Shown: positions 42,301 through 50,319 of the stretch, one piece after another
Numbering within the stretch: position 1 is the first letter of the stretch
Layout of the letters: the number at the start of each line of letters is the position of its first letter
Assembly (NCBI RefSeq): GCF_036013955.1
Contig: NZ_CP107903.1
Span: forward strand, 5,208,001 to 5,272,000
Length of the DNA stretch: 64,000 nt
Reading direction: 5' to 3'
Origin: Streptomyces sp. NBC_00459
GTDB taxonomy: Bacteria > Actinomycetota > Actinomycetes > Streptomycetales > Streptomycetaceae
Position numbers and translations under genes: made by a program
Notes under the pieces: generated by a model
Seen by the model: the letters and a program-made list of their open reading frames with translations, nothing else
Told to the model about the DNA's origin: nothing
The model's database searches: none

Positions 42301-42734
42301 CGCCGCCACAGTTCATGGCGGGGCTGAACGCCATGGACGCCCTGATCACGGCCGAGGAACACGGGCCCGGGGCGGGAGTGGTGAAGCTGACCGCCACCCT
42401 GCGCGCGGCCGTGGCCCAGCGCTGCGCCGAGGTGATCACGGCGGCGCTCGCCGACAGTACGGCGAGACTGCTGGCCGACCTCGGCGACCTGACCCACGCG
42501 GCCCGTCTGCTCGCCGCCTCCGACAGCTGGCGGGGCGACCACCCCCGCCCGATGCCGGACCGCGTACGGGCCGAGGAGACGGAGGCCGCGGCCCGCAGGG
42601 CCCTGGGCGCGGCACGGTACGAGTCCGAACGTACGACGGGATCGGAGCTCACCGCCGACGACGTACTCGACCTGCTCGACGAACTCGCCCACACCCTGGT
42701 GACCGGTGACAGGGGTGTGGTCACCGGCACCTGA
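39330..42734 (+). CDS. SARP-type large regulator with NTPase and helical C-terminus
   Basis: 1134 aa, GTG start. OmpR-like winged HTH (about 1-95) and bacterial transcriptional activation domain (about 96-245) make the SARP part. An NB-ARC/AAA domain follows with Walker A Gly-Pro-Gly-Gly-Ser-Gly-Lys-Thr (about 287-294), Leu-Leu-Leu-Leu-Asp-Asn-Cys-Glu (about 366) and Ala-Thr-Ser-Arg-Glu-Pro. The last 450 residues are TPR-like. Family members such as AfsR activate secondary-metabolite or developmental genes with ATP. A coding minisatellite (Thr/Gly/Glu) sits near residue 700. The stop overlaps the convergent sigma gene by 14 bases. Confidence 0.9.
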   Translation: MRYRILGVTQAEDDHGTPIPIGGPRLRALLTALALRPNRTTTPETLIAEVWTDTPPKDAHAALQALIGRLRRTLGKDTITSDPGGYRLTAPQDHIDLHLFERLVRRGKAALDHGDPTTAARTLAEALALWRGPALADLPDRTAATRPESLRREATRARVEADLRLGRAHDAVPELQELTEAHPYDEPLHALLIRALRDTGRSADALAAYETARRTLAEGLGTDPGPELRTLHKELLAQPRQPLHPPQPHSNSHDNGNLRPRLTSFVGREPEIEAIRSDVHRTRLVTLIGPGGSGKTRLAEEAAAGLPQAWLVELAPLDRPEAVPDAVVSALGLRETVLRTTELTASQDDPLALLIEYCAPRSQLLLLDNCEHVIDAAAELAETLLTHCPGLTILATSREPLGVPGEAVRPVEPLLPDWARRLFEERAAAVRPDAATALRDTEAVEEICRRLDGLPLAIELAAARLRLLTPRQIADRLDDRFRLLTSGNRTALPRQQTLRAVVDWSWDLLDERERTVLREVSVFAGGWDLTAAEAVCTGPVADLLGALVDKSLIVATPHERGADDVIGTGAAGPPGMRYRMLETIHEYATERAAEVPEQRAAVELRHRAWVRALVVKAEPLLRSAEQLPWIARLETELDNIRAALDRTIKEGDEEEATALVLAMGWFWWLRNYRRESAEWLARVLDLSTGPIRPTGTETETGTETGTETGTGTGPDGWARLHARRMNLRMLHIFLTVDADPATVPHDELWHRQLAEVRAHFERGGPEAARLPGIAWPFTFLSDRLGVDGSDVLDDPRDLGDPGDTANHPAMNAAAALDSVIANCRVHGGDWEVAVTLMFRTHLVVDSAGGLRGPRVDDDLAELRVLSRRVGDRWVRAQVCSAAGEAAMSRGGFEEAGREYAEALRLAHEVGAHAEAPFLIARLAEIAYREGDRAGALTALDEAGAAADRHGVADSRAFVLLLRAQIALDEEEVALARALCDQSRAEITHGTPPPQFMAGLNAMDALITAEEHGPGAGVVKLTATLRAAVAQRCAEVITAALADSTARLLADLGDLTHAARLLAASDSWRGDHPRPMPDRVRAEETEAAARRALGAARYESERTTGSELTADDVLDLLDELAHTLVTGDRGVVTGT
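41412..41468 (+). repeat. In-frame minisatellite, GGGACAGAAACA unit
   Basis: Imperfect tandem copies of a 12-base unit (with 6-base variants) inside the SARP gene, coding Thr-Gly-Thr-Glu repeats in a linker between helical regions. Since the unit length is a multiple of 3, changes in copy number would keep the frame. Confidence 0.85.
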
Positions 42735-44739
42735 ACCTTGACTCCGCCCAGTCCGCGAGTGCCACCGAGTCGAACGCCGAGTGCGGTTCCACGACCAGGC
42801 GGATCGTTTTGCGCCCGGTGAGGTCGACATGGACGGGTACGGCCTCCTGGCCGCCCTGGATCAGCTCGGACCGCCACATGCGCTGCCCGTCGGCGAACAC
42901 CGAGAAGCGGACCTGGCCGAGGCCCAGCGTCATGTCGTCGACACCGACCAGGGCGTCGTACGAGGCGCAGTCGCGGTTGAGATCGATGGTGACCGAGGAC
43001 TCCCCGTGGACGGTCACCCCGTGCTCGTACTGCTTGTCCCCGATCGACACGCCCCACCGCTGCCACACCCAACTGCTCTCGCCGAGCCGCATCTCGGGCT
43101 TGGTGCCGTCGCCGGTGATGCCGTACTCCAGCTCGTTCCACTGGTAGTCGGCCGGGGCGGGCGGCGGCGGGGGAGGAGGAGTCGGCGTCGGCGTGGGAGT
43201 CGGGGCAGGGGTCGGCGTGGGACTGGGTGTCGGGGTGGGGGTAGGGCTCGGGGTGGGGGTAGGGCTCGGGGTGGGTGTCGGGGACGGAGCCGGAGTCGGG
43301 GTGGGACTGGGACTGGGTGTCGGGGTGGGTGCCAGGGCCGGGACCACGGCCGGAGGGACCGGCTCGGGTTCCTGCTCGGGCGGTGTCGGGGTCGGGGTCG
43401 GCGCCGCCGGCCGGACCACCGGCGCGGAGGGGGCCGGTTGTGCCACCGGCTTCTTCGGGACCTCGTCGCCGGCCAGCGCGAACACCACCGCCGCGATTCC
43501 GACGGCGACGACCCCCGCCGCGATCCCCGCCTTCAACGGCGCGCCCAGCCCTTCCGCGGCCGCCGCGCCGCCCCCGGCCCCGCCGGACGACGAGCCGCTC
43601 GCCGCGGCCGCCGCACCACCGACGCCGACCGCACCCGCTCCGGCGCCCCCGGCGACCAGCGCGGCCACCTTGGCGTACCCGGCGGCGCCGAACCAGCCGA
43701 TGACCGCGATCGGTACGACGGCGGGGATGCCGCTCGCGACCTCCTTGATCTGGCCCGCGGCCAGTCGGCACTTGGCGCACTCCTCCAGGTGCTTGCGCAG
43801 CCCCCGTTCCGCCCGGGTGCGCAGCCCGCCGCGGGCGTAGGCGCCGAGCCGGTCGGCGTAGCGGGAGCACTCCTCGTCGGTGGTGAGGGTGGCGCTGACA
43901 TGGGCCTGGAGATAGGCCTGCTTGAGCCCTTCGCGGGCCCGGCTGGCGAGCACGCGCGTGCCGTTGGCGTCGAGCCCGAAGAGGGTGGCGACCTCGCTCG
44001 GCGACTCGTCCTCGACCTCGGTGTGCCACAGCACCGCCTGCCACCGCTCGGGCAGCGACCGGAACGCCTGCATGGCCATGGACTGCTCGGCCTCGTGCAT
44101 CGCGCGCACATCGGCGCCGAGGTCCAGGGTGTCGGTGTCGGCAGACCCCATGGACATGGTGGACATCTCCGAGCCGCGCGCGGCCTGCGCCGCGAACACC
44201 GCGAAGTCGTCGACCAGTTGCTCACGTCTCGCCGACGTCGTCCAGTTCGCGGCGACCCGGCGGACGGTGGTGAGCAGATAGGCGCGTACGGCGTACTCGG
44301 GGCCGGAGCCGCCGCGCACCGCCTGGAGCATGCGGGCGAAGACCTCGGCGGTGAGGTCCTCGGCGGTGTGGCCGTCGCGGCAGCAGGTGCGCGCGTACCG
44401 GCGTACGGCGGCGGCGTGGCGCCGGTACAGCTCCTCGTACGCGGTGTCGTCGCCCGAACGCATCCGCCCGATCAGGTCGGTGTCGGAGGGCGGCAGCTCG
44501 ATGGGCGGCGGCAGCACACTGTCCGCGCGGGGCGGCAGCAGGCTGCCCCCGCGCTGCGGCGGGACACTGCCCTCCACCGGGTCGTCGAGGTACTCCGGGT
44601 ACTCCGCGCCGTCCACCGAACCGCCCAGGTACTGAACGCCCCCGGGCCCGCCCTGGTTCGGCACCTGCGGCGAGGTCAGACCGCCACCGGCCTCCGGGTC
44701 GCCGTCACCGAGTGACTCGTCCCGCCCGTCAAAGCTCAT
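42721..44739 (-). CDS. ECF sigma factor fused to zinc finger, TM and NPCBM domains
   Basis: 672 aa from the ATG at 44739 (an ATG 13 codons upstream is less likely). Domains in order: Pro-rich N-terminus (1-85), sigma region 2 and 4 (about 87-260), a zinc-finger anti-sigma-like His-Leu-Glu-Glu-Cys-Ala-Lys-Cys (about 316-323), Ala/Gly-rich hydrophobic segments including one clear TM (about 405-427), a Pro-Thr repeat (about 447-525) and an NPCBM carbohydrate-binding domain (about 535-672). Sigma and anti-sigma parts in one polypeptide with an outside sugar-binding end suggest a self-contained envelope sensor. It matches the SCO4117-type architecture I recall. Confidence 0.88.
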   Translation of the reverse strand: MSFDGRDESLGDGDPEAGGGLTSPQVPNQGGPGGVQYLGGSVDGAEYPEYLDDPVEGSVPPQRGGSLLPPRADSVLPPPIELPPSDTDLIGRMRSGDDTAYEELYRRHAAAVRRYARTCCRDGHTAEDLTAEVFARMLQAVRGGSGPEYAVRAYLLTTVRRVAANWTTSARREQLVDDFAVFAAQAARGSEMSTMSMGSADTDTLDLGADVRAMHEAEQSMAMQAFRSLPERWQAVLWHTEVEDESPSEVATLFGLDANGTRVLASRAREGLKQAYLQAHVSATLTTDEECSRYADRLGAYARGGLRTRAERGLRKHLEECAKCRLAAGQIKEVASGIPAVVPIAVIGWFGAAGYAKVAALVAGGAGAGAVGVGGAAAAASGSSSGGAGGGAAAAEGLGAPLKAGIAAGVVAVGIAAVVFALAGDEVPKKPVAQPAPSAPVVRPAAPTPTPTPPEQEPEPVPPAVVPALAPTPTPSPSPTPTPAPSPTPTPSPTPTPSPTPTPTPSPTPTPAPTPTPTPTPPPPPPPAPADYQWNELEYGITGDGTKPEMRLGESSWVWQRWGVSIGDKQYEHGVTVHGESSVTIDLNRDCASYDALVGVDDMTLGLGQVRFSVFADGQRMWRSELIQGGQEAVPVHVDLTGRKTIRLVVEPHSAFDSVALADWAESRFRCR
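43175..43400 (-). repeat. Pro-Thr repeat in the sigma-fusion protein
   Basis: Dozens of Pro-Thr-Pro-(Thr/Ser/Ala) units encoded by near-identical GGGGTGGG/GTCGG-type repeats on the plus strand. A wall-spanning stalk between TM and NPCBM is the obvious role. Such DNA is prone to slippage and to assembly error. Confidence 0.85.
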
Positions 44740-44964
44740 CGCGGAAAGCCCCCGCCGCCTGCACAGCTGCCTGCACATCGAGTCCCGAACACCGGGTCAG
44801 AGTGCCATATTGGCTTTTGTTCAGGACACCTGGAACGGACCAACCACTCGTCCGTGGGGACTTTCCGCACCGAGGTACTAGCGTTCACCCGAACGGGGAA
44901 TGCTCAACCGGCTTTCCCCGCGCGGGAGTTGGCCGTTCCGTCCGGAATATTCCGGTTCGTCCGC

Positions 44965-45768
44965 TCACAGGGGCCGCGACCGCAACCCCTCCAGCAGGAT
45001 GTCCAGCAGCCGTGAAGAGGCCGCCGCCTGCTGCGCGGCGTCCGGCAGCGAGGGCGCCGCCGTCGCGATCACCAGCAGTACGTCCGACACCGACACGTCC
45101 GGCCGCAGCGCGCCCGCCTCCCGCGCCCGCTCCACGAGCCGGCCCACCACGTCGAGCAGCGCCACCGCGCCCGCGTCGTCCGCCGGCGCCATCGCCGCGG
45201 AGTCGTCGGACACCAGTCGCAGCTCACCGGGACCGAGACCGGCACCGGCCGGCTGGGTCCGCTGCTGCGGCACCCGCGCCTCGTCCAGGCCGAGGTCACC
45301 GGAACCACCGGAACCATCGGAAGCGTCGTCGTCCGCGACACCGACCCGCAGTATGTGCGGCGGCAGCAGCCGTCCGGCGCCCGAGGCCACCGACGTCCGC
45401 AGGAAGCGCGACAGCGCCGACCACGGCTCGTCCTCCTGCCCGAGTGCCGCACGTGCCTGATCGGTCAGCCGGGAGGTCTCCTCCTCGGCTATCCGCCGGA
45501 CCAGGACGTCCTTGCTCGGGAAGCGCCGGTACACCGTGCCGACACCCACCCGAGCGCGCCGTGCCACGTCCTCCATCGGCGCGCCGTATCCCAGCTCGCC
45601 GAAGACCTCACGTGCCGCGCGCAGTACGTGCTCCAGATTGCGCTGTGCGTCCACACGCAGCGGCGCCGTACGCGATGTGTCACCGCGTCCGTTGCCCGCC
45701 GCCGCGCTGACCGGTCCGCCTGGTGCGATGGCGGACGCGGATGACCAACGAGAATCCTGAATGTGCAT
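44965..45768 (-). CDS. atrA: TetR-family regulator, AtrA-like
   Basis: 267 aa from the ATG at 45768. A 35-residue N-terminal tail starting Met-His-Ile-Gln-Asp precedes the TetR HTH (Ala-Ala-Arg-Glu-Val-Phe-Gly-Glu-Leu-Gly-Tyr, Val-Gly-Val-Gly-Thr-Val-Tyr-Arg-Arg-Phe-Pro-Ser-Lys; about 46-90), then a ligand domain with an acidic Asp/Ser/Gly insert near 155-170. The gene order (sigma fusion, TetR, NADH dehydrogenase, PP2C) is that of SCO4117-SCO4120, where SCO4118 is AtrA, an activator of actinorhodin and N-acetylglucosamine uptake genes. The orthologue call rests on synteny from memory. Confidence 0.75.
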   Translation of the reverse strand: MHIQDSRWSSASAIAPGGPVSAAAGNGRGDTSRTAPLRVDAQRNLEHVLRAAREVFGELGYGAPMEDVARRARVGVGTVYRRFPSKDVLVRRIAEEETSRLTDQARAALGQEDEPWSALSRFLRTSVASGAGRLLPPHILRVGVADDDASDGSGGSGDLGLDEARVPQQRTQPAGAGLGPGELRLVSDDSAAMAPADDAGAVALLDVVGRLVERAREAGALRPDVSVSDVLLVIATAAPSLPDAAQQAAASSRLLDILLEGLRSRPL

Positions 45769-46148
45769 AATGTTCCCCCGGTAATGACGTCTCCCCCCGG
45801 AGACTCCCCGCCATTGGCAGCCGGAGCGTGCGGAACAAGCACTGAACAACGGGTCCACCCGTCGCGGAGCGGACCCGAAAGAGCGCATCCCCCTACACCC
45901 CGTCGACCTACGAACATAGTTGAGCGAGGGTCAATTCAGAAGGGGCGCGTTCCGCACGGGGTGCCGCCCGATCGGAGTACGCGCCGCTTACGTCCCGGTT
46001 GCGCCCCCTCCTGCCATCCGGCTCACACCAGCTGACCTGCGGTTGTGCCCTGCAAGCCGACGATTCGGGCAACGTTGCTGCCCACTGGCCGAAGGTCACA
46101 CAAATTGCCGGGCCTGTGGACAAACGCGAGCGCTGGGTGCGTCATGGG
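45769..46148. promoter_or_regulatory. Divergent promoter region of atrA-like and NDH-2 genes
   Basis: 380 bases without a gene. GGGGGAAC lies 4 bases before the TetR start as its ribosome-binding site. I looked for a TTGTGA/TCACAA redox operator: only an unpaired CACACAA is seen near 46097, so none is called. Confidence 0.4.
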
Positions 46149-47528
46149 ATGGTGAAGGAACGTGCGCGCATTCTCGTTGTCGGCGGCGGCTACGTCGGTA
46201 TGTACACGGCCCTGAGCCTCCAGCGGAAGCTCCAGCAGGAGCTGAAACGGGGCCAGGCCGACATCACCGTCGTCACTCCGGACCCGTACATGACCTATCA
46301 ACCGTTCCTCCCGGAGGCGGCCGCGGGCTCCATCTCGCCCCGCCATGTCGTCGTACCGCTGCGCCGGGTCCTCGACCGGTGCAGGATCGTCGTCGGCGAG
46401 GTCACGGCCATCGACCACGCCAAACGCACGGCCACCGTCACCACCCTCGCCTCCGCGGAAGAGGGAACGGGCGCCCAGCAACTGACGTACGACGAACTCG
46501 TCCTCGCCCCCGGCTCCGTATCGCGCACCCTGCCGATCCCCGGCCTCGCCGAACACGCCATCGGCTTCAAGACGGTCGAGGAGGCCATCGGCCTGCGCAA
46601 CCACGTCATCGAACAGATGGACATCGCCTCCTCCACCCGCGACCCCGCGATCCGCGACGCGGCCCTGACCTTCGTCTTCGTGGGCGGCGGCTACGCCGGC
46701 GTCGAGGCGCTCGGCGAGCTGGAGGACATGGCCCGCTACGCCGCGCGGTACTACCACAACGTCAAGGCCGAGGACATGAAGTGGATCCTCGTCGAGGCCT
46801 CGGGCCGCATCCTGCCCGAGGTCGGCGAGGAGATGGGCAAGTACACGGTCACGCAGCTGCGCCGCCGCAACATCGACGTACGCCTGGAGACCCGCCTCGA
46901 CTCCTGCGCCGACCGGATCGCCGTCCTCAGCGACGGCGCCCGCTTCCCCACCCGCACGGTCGTCTGGACCGCCGGCGTCAAACCGCACCCCCTGCTCGCG
47001 GCCACCGACCTCCCGCTGAACGAGCGCGGGCGCCTCAAATGCACCGCAGAGCTGCGCATCGAGGGCACCACGCACGCGTGGGCAGCGGGAGACGCCGCCG
47101 CCGTGCCCGACGTCACGGCCGCGGAACCCGGCAAGGAGACCGCCCCCAACGCCCAGCACGCGGTCCGCCAGGCCAAGGTCCTCGGCGCCAACATCGCCCG
47201 CTCCCTGCGGGGCGAACCACTCGAAACGTACTCCCACAAGTACGTCGGTTCAGTAGCCTCCCTGGGACTCCACAAGGGCGTCGCCCATGTCTACGGGCGC
47301 AAGCTGAAGGGCTACCCCGCCTGGTTCATGCACCGCGTCTACCACCTGAGCCGGGTGCCCACCTTCAACCGCAAGGCCCGGGTGCTCGCCGAGTGGGTTC
47401 TGTCGGGACTCTTCAAGCGGGAGATCGTCTCGCTCGGTTCACTCGAACATCCCCGCGCGGAGTTCGAACTCGCGGCCGGTGGGAAGCCTCCTCAGAACCG
47501 GAATCAGGACCCGAAGGGGTCGTCCTGA
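46149..47528 (+). CDS. ndh: Type II NADH dehydrogenase (NDH-2)
   Basis: 459 aa from the ATG at 46149. Two dinucleotide-binding folds: Val-Val-Gly-Gly-Gly-Tyr-Val-Gly-Met-Tyr (FAD, about 9-18) and Phe-Val-Gly-Gly-Gly-Tyr-Ala-Gly-Val-Glu (NADH, about 175-184), plus Trp-Ala-Ala-Gly-Asp-Ala-Ala-Ala-Val-Pro-Asp near 317. A C-terminal amphipathic region (Trp-Phe-Met-His-Arg-Val-Tyr-His) suits membrane docking. Transfers electrons from NADH to menaquinone without proton pumping. Confidence 0.9.
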   Translation: MVKERARILVVGGGYVGMYTALSLQRKLQQELKRGQADITVVTPDPYMTYQPFLPEAAAGSISPRHVVVPLRRVLDRCRIVVGEVTAIDHAKRTATVTTLASAEEGTGAQQLTYDELVLAPGSVSRTLPIPGLAEHAIGFKTVEEAIGLRNHVIEQMDIASSTRDPAIRDAALTFVFVGGGYAGVEALGELEDMARYAARYYHNVKAEDMKWILVEASGRILPEVGEEMGKYTVTQLRRRNIDVRLETRLDSCADRIAVLSDGARFPTRTVVWTAGVKPHPLLAATDLPLNERGRLKCTAELRIEGTTHAWAAGDAAAVPDVTAAEPGKETAPNAQHAVRQAKVLGANIARSLRGEPLETYSHKYVGSVASLGLHKGVAHVYGRKLKGYPAWFMHRVYHLSRVPTFNRKARVLAEWVLSGLFKREIVSLGSLEHPRAEFELAAGGKPPQNRNQDPKGSS

Positions 47529-47748
47529 CCACATCCAGGAACTCCACCGACACGGCCGGCGTCTGAAGGATGTCGGCCTGGTCGGCCACCCTGCCAGACT
47601 GTCTCCACGCCCTCGCCGCACATCCCTTCCCCAGCTACCTTCTCTACCCACGAGGCTTTCCGTAAGTGCTGCATCTCCCGGGGAACGCCCCCCGTACCTC
47701 CGGCCGACCCGGTGCCGGCCTGTGCCGACAAACACGAGGCAAGGATTC

Positions 47749-49434
47749 GTGAACTTCACGCGCTGGAGCGCCCGACTTCCCGGAACGCAGCGCCGCGCCG
47801 CAGCGCGGACCGATCACACGATCACTCCGGACCGACTCGGCAGCGAGGGCGCCGGATCCGGCGCCGTACCCGCCGCCCGCGCCGAGCAGCTCGCCGACGG
47901 GGCTCCCTGCCTCCCCGCGGTCGACGACCTGCCCACCCGCGAGGTCCTGGACCGCATCCCGGCCCTGGTCGCCATCGTCCACGGCCCGGACCACCGCATC
48001 GCCTACGCCAACGACGCCTACACGGCGGCGTTCGGCGTACGCGCGGAGGGCGCCCCCGCCCGGGACGCGGCCCCCGAGCTCGACGAACTGGGCCTGCTGC
48101 CCCTCCTGGACCAGGTCCGGCGCAGCTCCAAGCCCCGCACGCTCAAGTCCCGCAAGGCGCACAGCGGACGCTCGTACACGATCACGTGCACCCCGGTCGA
48201 GGCCACGGCCACTCCCGAAGGGAGTGGCGGCGTCCTGATCTTCGCCGCCGACGTCACCGACCACGCCGAGGCCGCCGAACGCCTGCGCGCCAGCGAACGC
48301 AGCCAGCGCGAGACCGCGGTCACCCTCCAGCGCTCCCTCCTCCCCCAGGAGCTGGAGGAACCGGACGACCTCCGGGTCGCCGCCACCTACCATCCAGGCG
48401 GCACGGAAGCGGCGGTGGGCGGCGACTGGTACGACGTCATCACCCTGGGCGGCGGCCGCACAGCCCTCGTCATCGGCGACGTCATGGGACGGGGAGTGCG
48501 CGCGGCAGCGGTCATGGGCCAGCTCCGTACGGCGGTCCGCGCGTACGCCCGCCTGGACCTCCCCCCGCACGAGGTGCTCCAGCTCCTCGACGGCCTGGCC
48601 ATGGAGATCGACGCCAACCAGATCGCCACCTGTGTGTACGCCGTCCACGACCCGAACGAGGGCAAGCTGGTGTACGCCTCCGCGGGTCACCTCCCGATCC
48701 TCGTCCGCGACGAGAGCGGGGTCGTCCAGCGCGCCGACGAACCCACGGGCCCGCCCCTCGGCACGGGCGACTGGATGCACGCCTCGGGCTCGATCGCGCT
48801 CACCCCGGGCTCCACGGCGGTGCTCTACACCGACGGCCTGGTGGAACGCCGCAACGAGGACCTCGACGAGGGCATCGCCGCCCTGGAGCGCGCCCTCTCC
48901 GGCGCGACGGGCAGCCCCCAGGTCGTCTGCGACCGTCTGGTCCGCTCGGCGGGCGTCACGGCCGACCACGACGACGACGTGGCGGTCCTGGTTCTCCAGC
49001 ACCCGGCCCGCACGGGCCCGGACAGCGACCTGTTCCGCAACGCGGCCCTGGAACTCCTGGGCGGCATCGAAGCGGCCCCACGCGCGCGTGCGTTCGCCTC
49101 CGGCGTCCTGACGAGCTGGCGCTTCCCCACCGAACTGCACGACGTGGGCGTCCTGGCGGCCAGCGAACTGGTCGCGAACTCCCTCCAGCACGGCACACCC
49201 CCGATGCGCCTGCGCCTGCGCCGCACCGACCGCCGCCTGATCGTCGAGGTGACGGACGGCGACGACCACCTCCCCCTGCGCCGCACCGCGGAACCCGGTG
49301 ACGAATCGGGCCGGGGCATCGCCATCGTCGCGACGGTCGCCACGAGCTGGGGCGCCCGCCGGACACCCGGCGGCGGCAAGGCGGTGTGGTGCGAGTTCGT
49401 GCTGCCGGGGGTCAAGGACGCGCGCGTCCCCTAG
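47749..49434 (+). CDS. PAS-PP2C phosphatase-ATPase switch protein
   Basis: 561 aa from a GTG with AAGGA upstream. Domains: PAS (about 60-165; Ile-Ala-Tyr-Ala-Asn-Asp-Ala-Tyr), SpoIIE/PP2C (about 200-420; Gly-Gly-Asp-Trp-Tyr-Asp, Gly-Asp-Val-Met-Gly-Arg-Gly, Tyr-Ala-Ser-Ala-Gly-His-Leu-Pro, Tyr-Thr-Asp-Gly-Leu-Val-Glu), and a C-terminal SpoIIAB/RsbW-like ATPase (Glu-Leu-Val-Ala-Asn-Ser-Leu-Gln-His near 475, Gly-Arg-Gly-Ile-Ala near 523). One protein thus carries both the phosphatase and anti-sigma-kinase arms of a partner-switching system, with a PAS input. Confidence 0.9.
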   Translation: MNFTRWSARLPGTQRRAAARTDHTITPDRLGSEGAGSGAVPAARAEQLADGAPCLPAVDDLPTREVLDRIPALVAIVHGPDHRIAYANDAYTAAFGVRAEGAPARDAAPELDELGLLPLLDQVRRSSKPRTLKSRKAHSGRSYTITCTPVEATATPEGSGGVLIFAADVTDHAEAAERLRASERSQRETAVTLQRSLLPQELEEPDDLRVAATYHPGGTEAAVGGDWYDVITLGGGRTALVIGDVMGRGVRAAAVMGQLRTAVRAYARLDLPPHEVLQLLDGLAMEIDANQIATCVYAVHDPNEGKLVYASAGHLPILVRDESGVVQRADEPTGPPLGTGDWMHASGSIALTPGSTAVLYTDGLVERRNEDLDEGIAALERALSGATGSPQVVCDRLVRSAGVTADHDDDVAVLVLQHPARTGPDSDLFRNAALELLGGIEAAPRARAFASGVLTSWRFPTELHDVGVLAASELVANSLQHGTPPMRLRLRRTDRRLIVEVTDGDDHLPLRRTAEPGDESGRGIAIVATVATSWGARRTPGGGKAVWCEFVLPGVKDARVP

Positions 49435-49467
49435 GCGAACCGTCCGCCGCCTGCTAGTAGCTCCTGC

Positions 49468-50319
49468 ATGGCAGATTCGGCAGATCCCACAGGGTTCCCC
49501 CTCAAAGACAACGCCACACACGACGCCACAGAGCACTACGAGCGCTACAGCGCCCCGATAATGGCCCCGTTCGTCACCGCGGTCGTCGAGGCCACCGACC
49601 TCTTCCCGGGCGCCCAGGTCCTCGACCTGGCGTGCGGAACGGGCTTCGTGGCCCGCGCGGCCGCCGCCCAGGTCGGTCCCACGGGCCACGTGGCCGCCGC
49701 CGACTTCCTGGAGGCCATGCTCAGGACCGCCGCCCGCCACGCGCCCCGGATGTACCCGGACATCGAGTTCACCCAGGCCCCGGCCGACAAACTCCCCTAC
49801 CCGGACGACTCGTTCGACGCGGTCCTGTGCCAACAGGGCGTCCAGTTCTTCCCCGACCTGACCGCCGCACTCACCGAAGCGGCCAGAGTCACCCGTCCGG
49901 GCGGTCGATTCACAGCCACGGCCTGGACCCCACCTGCAGACCGCAACCCGTACATGGCGGCCCACCTCAAGGTGCTCACCGAAGAGGACATCCCCGAGGG
50001 GAAGGCACGTTTCGACGCCTCCCTCTCCTGCCCCGCCGACCGCCTCACAGCCGCCCTGACCACCGCCGGCTTCCACGACATCACAACCCGCGAGGTCACC
50101 TTCGCGATCGCCTTCCCGGACCTCGCGGACTTCGTCACCGGCCACCTCGCGGCCGTCCCCTGGGGCCAGTCGATCGAGGAGGCGGGCGGCCGGGCCGGCT
50201 TCACCGCGGCAGCGGCGACAGTCCGCGAAGCCCTGACCCCGTACACGGCCCCCGACGGCTCGGCGACCCTCCCCTTCACCTCGACCCTGGCCACAGCCAC
50301 CCGCGCCCCTAAGCGCTAG
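49468..50319 (+). CDS. Class I SAM-dependent methyltransferase
   Basis: 283 aa. Motif I is Val-Leu-Asp-Leu-Ala-Cys-Gly-Thr-Gly (about 51-59), then Ala-Ala-Asp-Phe and Asp-Ser-Phe-Asp-Ala-Val-Leu-Cys-Gln-Gln-Gly-Val-Gln-Phe-Phe-Pro-Asp, the pattern of UbiE/Methyltransf_11-type enzymes. Substrate unknown. Overlaps the end of the convergent MFS gene by 11 bases. Confidence 0.88.
   Translation: MADSADPTGFPLKDNATHDATEHYERYSAPIMAPFVTAVVEATDLFPGAQVLDLACGTGFVARAAAAQVGPTGHVAAADFLEAMLRTAARHAPRMYPDIEFTQAPADKLPYPDDSFDAVLCQQGVQFFPDLTAALTEAARVTRPGGRFTATAWTPPADRNPYMAAHLKVLTEEDIPEGKARFDASLSCPADRLTAALTTAGFHDITTREVTFAIAFPDLADFVTGHLAAVPWGQSIEEAGGRAGFTAAAATVREALTPYTAPDGSATLPFTSTLATATRAPKR

Noticed and set aside
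46085..46130. Redox-repressor (Rex-type) operator before the NADH dehydrogenase gene
   Set aside because: Only one half-site-like CACACAA is present without a paired TTGTG at the right spacing.
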